Shown here: positions 4,177 to 6,017 of the stretch, piece by piece
Numbering within the stretch: the first letter of the stretch is position 1
How the letters are laid out: every line of letters starts with the position of its first letter
Origin: Zavarzinia sp.
GTDB taxonomy: Bacteria > Pseudomonadota > Alphaproteobacteria > Zavarziniales > Zavarziniaceae
Direction: 5' to 3'
Assembly (NCBI GenBank): GCA_028694545.1
Contig: JAQVKV010000174.1
Coordinates: forward strand, 1 to 6,017
Length of the DNA stretch: 6,017 nt
Notes under the pieces: generated by a model
What the model was told of the DNA's origin: nothing
Databases searched by the model: none
Seen by the model: only the letters and a program-made list of their open reading frames with translations
Program-made: the position numbers and the translations under genes

Positions 4177-6017
4177 ATAACCGCCAGTGCGGACGCCAGC
4201 GCCGCAGCAGCAGCGCGTTGGCAAGCACGCTGACGCTGCTGGCCGCCATGGCCACGCCCGCGACGACGGGCGAGAGCAGGCCGAAGGCCGCGAGCGGAAT
4301 GCCGACCACATTATAGGCGAAAGCCCAGAACAGGTTGGAGCGGATCTTGGCCGCGACCGCCGCCGCGAGATCAATCGCCGCCGGCACCAGCAGCGGATCG
4401 GGCCGCATCAGCGTAATGCCCGCCGTCGCCATGGCGACATCGACCCCGCCCGCCATGGCGATGCCGAGATCGGCCGCCGCCAGCGCCGGCGCGTCGTTCA
4501 GTCCGTCCCCCACCATGGCAACCCGCTGGCCGGCCTTCCGTCTGGCCTCGACCACGGCAGCCTTGTCCCCGGGCAGGACTTCCGCCGTCACATCCGTGAT
4601 GCCCAGACGTTCGGCGATGGTGCGCGCCGCCACCGCGCGGTCGCCCGAGAGCATGGCGGAGGAAATGCCCCGCGCACCGAGTTCGGCAATGGCGCGCGCC
4701 GCGCCCGGTCGGTCGCCATCCTCGAAGGCGAAACGGGCAACAAGCTGATCGCCGGTGAAGAGCATGCTTTCCGTGGCGCCCGGCGCGAGATCCCCCGCCG
4801 GCAGGCTCACGCCCGCATCCACAGCCGCCCGGGGCGAGCCGAGCATGTAGACCCTGTCGCCAACACGCCCGACGACGCCCCGTCCCGCGATGCTGCGGCT
4901 GTCCTCCACCCCGGGCAGGACCAGGCCCCGCGCTTCCACCGCATGGCGCAGCGCCAGCGCCAGCGGATGGTCGCTGCTGGCCTGCAGGGCGGCGGCAATG
5001 GCAAGCGCCGCATCCTCCGTCTCGCCCACAGCCTCCTGCGCGATCAGGCGGGGTTTGCCCTCGGTCAGCGTGCCGGTCTTGTCGAAGATGACGAGATCGA
5101 CCGAACGGGCCGCTTCCAATGCCGCGGGATCGCGGATCAGCACACCGTTCTTCGCGGCAAGACCGGTGCCGACCATGATCGCCGCCGGTGTCGCGAGGCC
5201 GAGCGCGCAAGGACAGGCGATGACCAGCACGGCGACACCATGGATGATCGCGGTCTCGGCCCCGGCACCGGCGATGAGCCACGCCAGCATGGTGATGATC
5301 GCGATGGCGACGACGACGGGCACGAAGACGGCCGCGATCCGGTCCACCAGACGCTGGATGGGTGGCTTCTGCGCCTGGGCATCCGCCACCATGCGCATGA
5401 CCGAGCCGAGGAAACTCCCCTCCCCCGTCACGCGGACGCGGACGACCAGCCGCCCGTCGCCATTGACCGAGCCCCCGACGACGGTATCGCCCGCCACCTT
5501 GGCGACCGGCAGGCTTTCGCCCGTCAGCAGGGCTTCGTCGAGGGCGGAAGTCCCGTCCTCGATCACGCCGTCCGCCGGCACCCGGGCACCGGCGCGGACC
5601 ACGATGCGATCGCCGGGACGAAGCGTTTCAGCGGCAACCTCGCGCTCCACGCCGTCCTCGGCCAGCAGCAGGGCGCGATCCGGGCGCAGGGCCGCCAGCG
5701 CGCGCAGGGCCGCCCCCGTCTCGCGCTTGGCCCGCGCTTCCAGATATTTGCCGAGGAGGACGAGGGTGATCACAGCGCTCGACGCCTCGAAATAGAGGTG
5801 GTGGCCGCCATGGGCGAAGAGCAGGTAAAGGCTGAGGCCATAGGCCGCCGAAGTACCGAGCGCCACGAGCACGTCCATATTGCCGCTGCCAGCGCGCAAC
5901 GCCTTCCAGCCGTGGACGTAGAAACGCCAGCCCAGCACAGCCTGTACCACGGTGGCGAGCGCCCATTGCCAATAGACCGGCAACATGGCACCCGGCACCG
6001 CCATCGGCAGCACGAGG
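4175..6017 (-). CDS. copA: Cu(I)-transporting P1B-type ATPase CopA, 5' end off window
   Basis: Inner-membrane pump that exports cytoplasmic Cu(I) using ATP. The visible 612 residues (counted from the Met at 6013) are the C-terminal part; the frame continues past the right edge, so that Met is internal. TM1 and the N-terminal heavy-metal-binding domains are outside. Seen in order are TM2-TM4 (about 14-32, 46-66, 75-93), the actuator domain with TGES (164-167), TM5 (228-248) and TM6 with the copper-site CPC (267-269). The P/N domain follows, with DKTGT (Asp311 phosphorylated), SDHP (347-350, the nucleotide-binding HP motif), GRG (377-379), SGD (456-458) and GDGLNDAP (502-509). TM7 carries YN (567-568) and TM8 has MAASS (589-593). 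CPC, YN and MxxSS together mark the Cu(I)/Ag(I) subtype P1B-1. SDHP and SGD are mild variants of the usual SEHP and TGD. cueR follows directly, which supports a role in copper tolerance. Confidence 0.97.
   Translation of the reverse strand, partial: LVLPMAVPGAMLPVYWQWALATVVQAVLGWRFYVHGWKALRAGSGNMDVLVALGTSAAYGLSLYLLFAHGGHHLYFEASSAVITLVLLGKYLEARAKRETGAALRALAALRPDRALLLAEDGVEREVAAETLRPGDRIVVRAGARVPADGVIEDGTSALDEALLTGESLPVAKVAGDTVVGGSVNGDGRLVVRVRVTGEGSFLGSVMRMVADAQAQKPPIQRLVDRIAAVFVPVVVAIAIITMLAWLIAGAGAETAIIHGVAVLVIACPCALGLATPAAIMVGTGLAAKNGVLIRDPAALEAARSVDLVIFDKTGTLTEGKPRLIAQEAVGETEDAALAIAAALQASSDHPLALALRHAVEARGLVLPGVEDSRSIAGRGVVGRVGDRVYMLGSPRAAVDAGVSLPAGDLAPGATESMLFTGDQLVARFAFEDGDRPGAARAIAELGARGISSAMLSGDRAVAARTIAERLGITDVTAEVLPGDKAAVVEARRKAGQRVAMVGDGLNDAPALAAADLGIAMAGGVDVAMATAGITLMRPDPLLVPAAIDLAAAVAAKIRSNLFWAFAYNVVGIPLAAFGLLSPVVAGVAMAASSVSVLANALLLRRWRPHWRL

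Noticed and set aside
3727..4233. Plus-strand open frame of 168 codons opposite cueR
   Set aside because: Antisense shadow of a clearly identified MerR regulator, and it would start inside the palindromic site with no ribosome binding site.
4371..5282. Minus-strand open frame of 303 codons in another frame of copA
   Set aside because: Arg/Gly-rich shadow of the copA frame, which itself carries every P-type ATPase motif.
4890..5795. Plus-strand open frame of 301 codons opposite copA
   Set aside because: Low-complexity Ser/Arg/Ala/Thr translation that mirrors copA codon bias; no domain or ribosome binding site.

Overview
The window is a GC-rich stretch of bacterial chromosome with a strong G/C preference at third codon positions. 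Gene content and protein style suggest an alphaproteobacterium, possibly Rhodospirillales-like, but this is inferred from general resemblance and not from a marker gene. Coding is dense: six genes plus one putative SRPBCC gene fill almost all of it, and no gap exceeds about 110 bases. I see no tRNA, rRNA, CRISPR array, insertion sequence, phage gene or broken gene.

Left part (1-1454): the minus strand carries the first 275 or so codons of a class I nitronate monooxygenase whose 3' end lies off the left edge. Divergent from it, across about 109 bp, is a 172-residue SRPBCC-type protein of unknown function on the plus strand.

Middle (1531-3676): panC (pantothenate synthetase) runs on the plus strand and ends 3 bp from the end of a convergent minus-strand gene. 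That gene is an enoyl-CoA hydratase/isomerase family protein resembling methylglutaconyl-CoA hydratase. Just upstream of it, probably in the same transcript, is a GFA/CENP-V-type zinc protein with seven conserved cysteines.

Right part (3760-6017): a copper-efflux module on the minus strand. It consists of a P1B-type Cu(I)-transporting ATPase (copA, its 5' end off the right edge) followed 13 bp later by a CueR-type MerR regulator with the Cys112/Cys120/Ser77 signature of Cu(I) sensors. The pump would export cytoplasmic Cu(I) and the regulator would switch on transcription of the unit; the operator should lie upstream of copA, outside the window.

I do not see an obvious new multi-gene system. 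The main non-coding signals are a 23-bp near-perfect AT-rich palindrome between cueR and the GFA gene (3723-3745), which looks like a transcription-factor operator, and a run of three small hairpins immediately upstream of panC (1462-1504).
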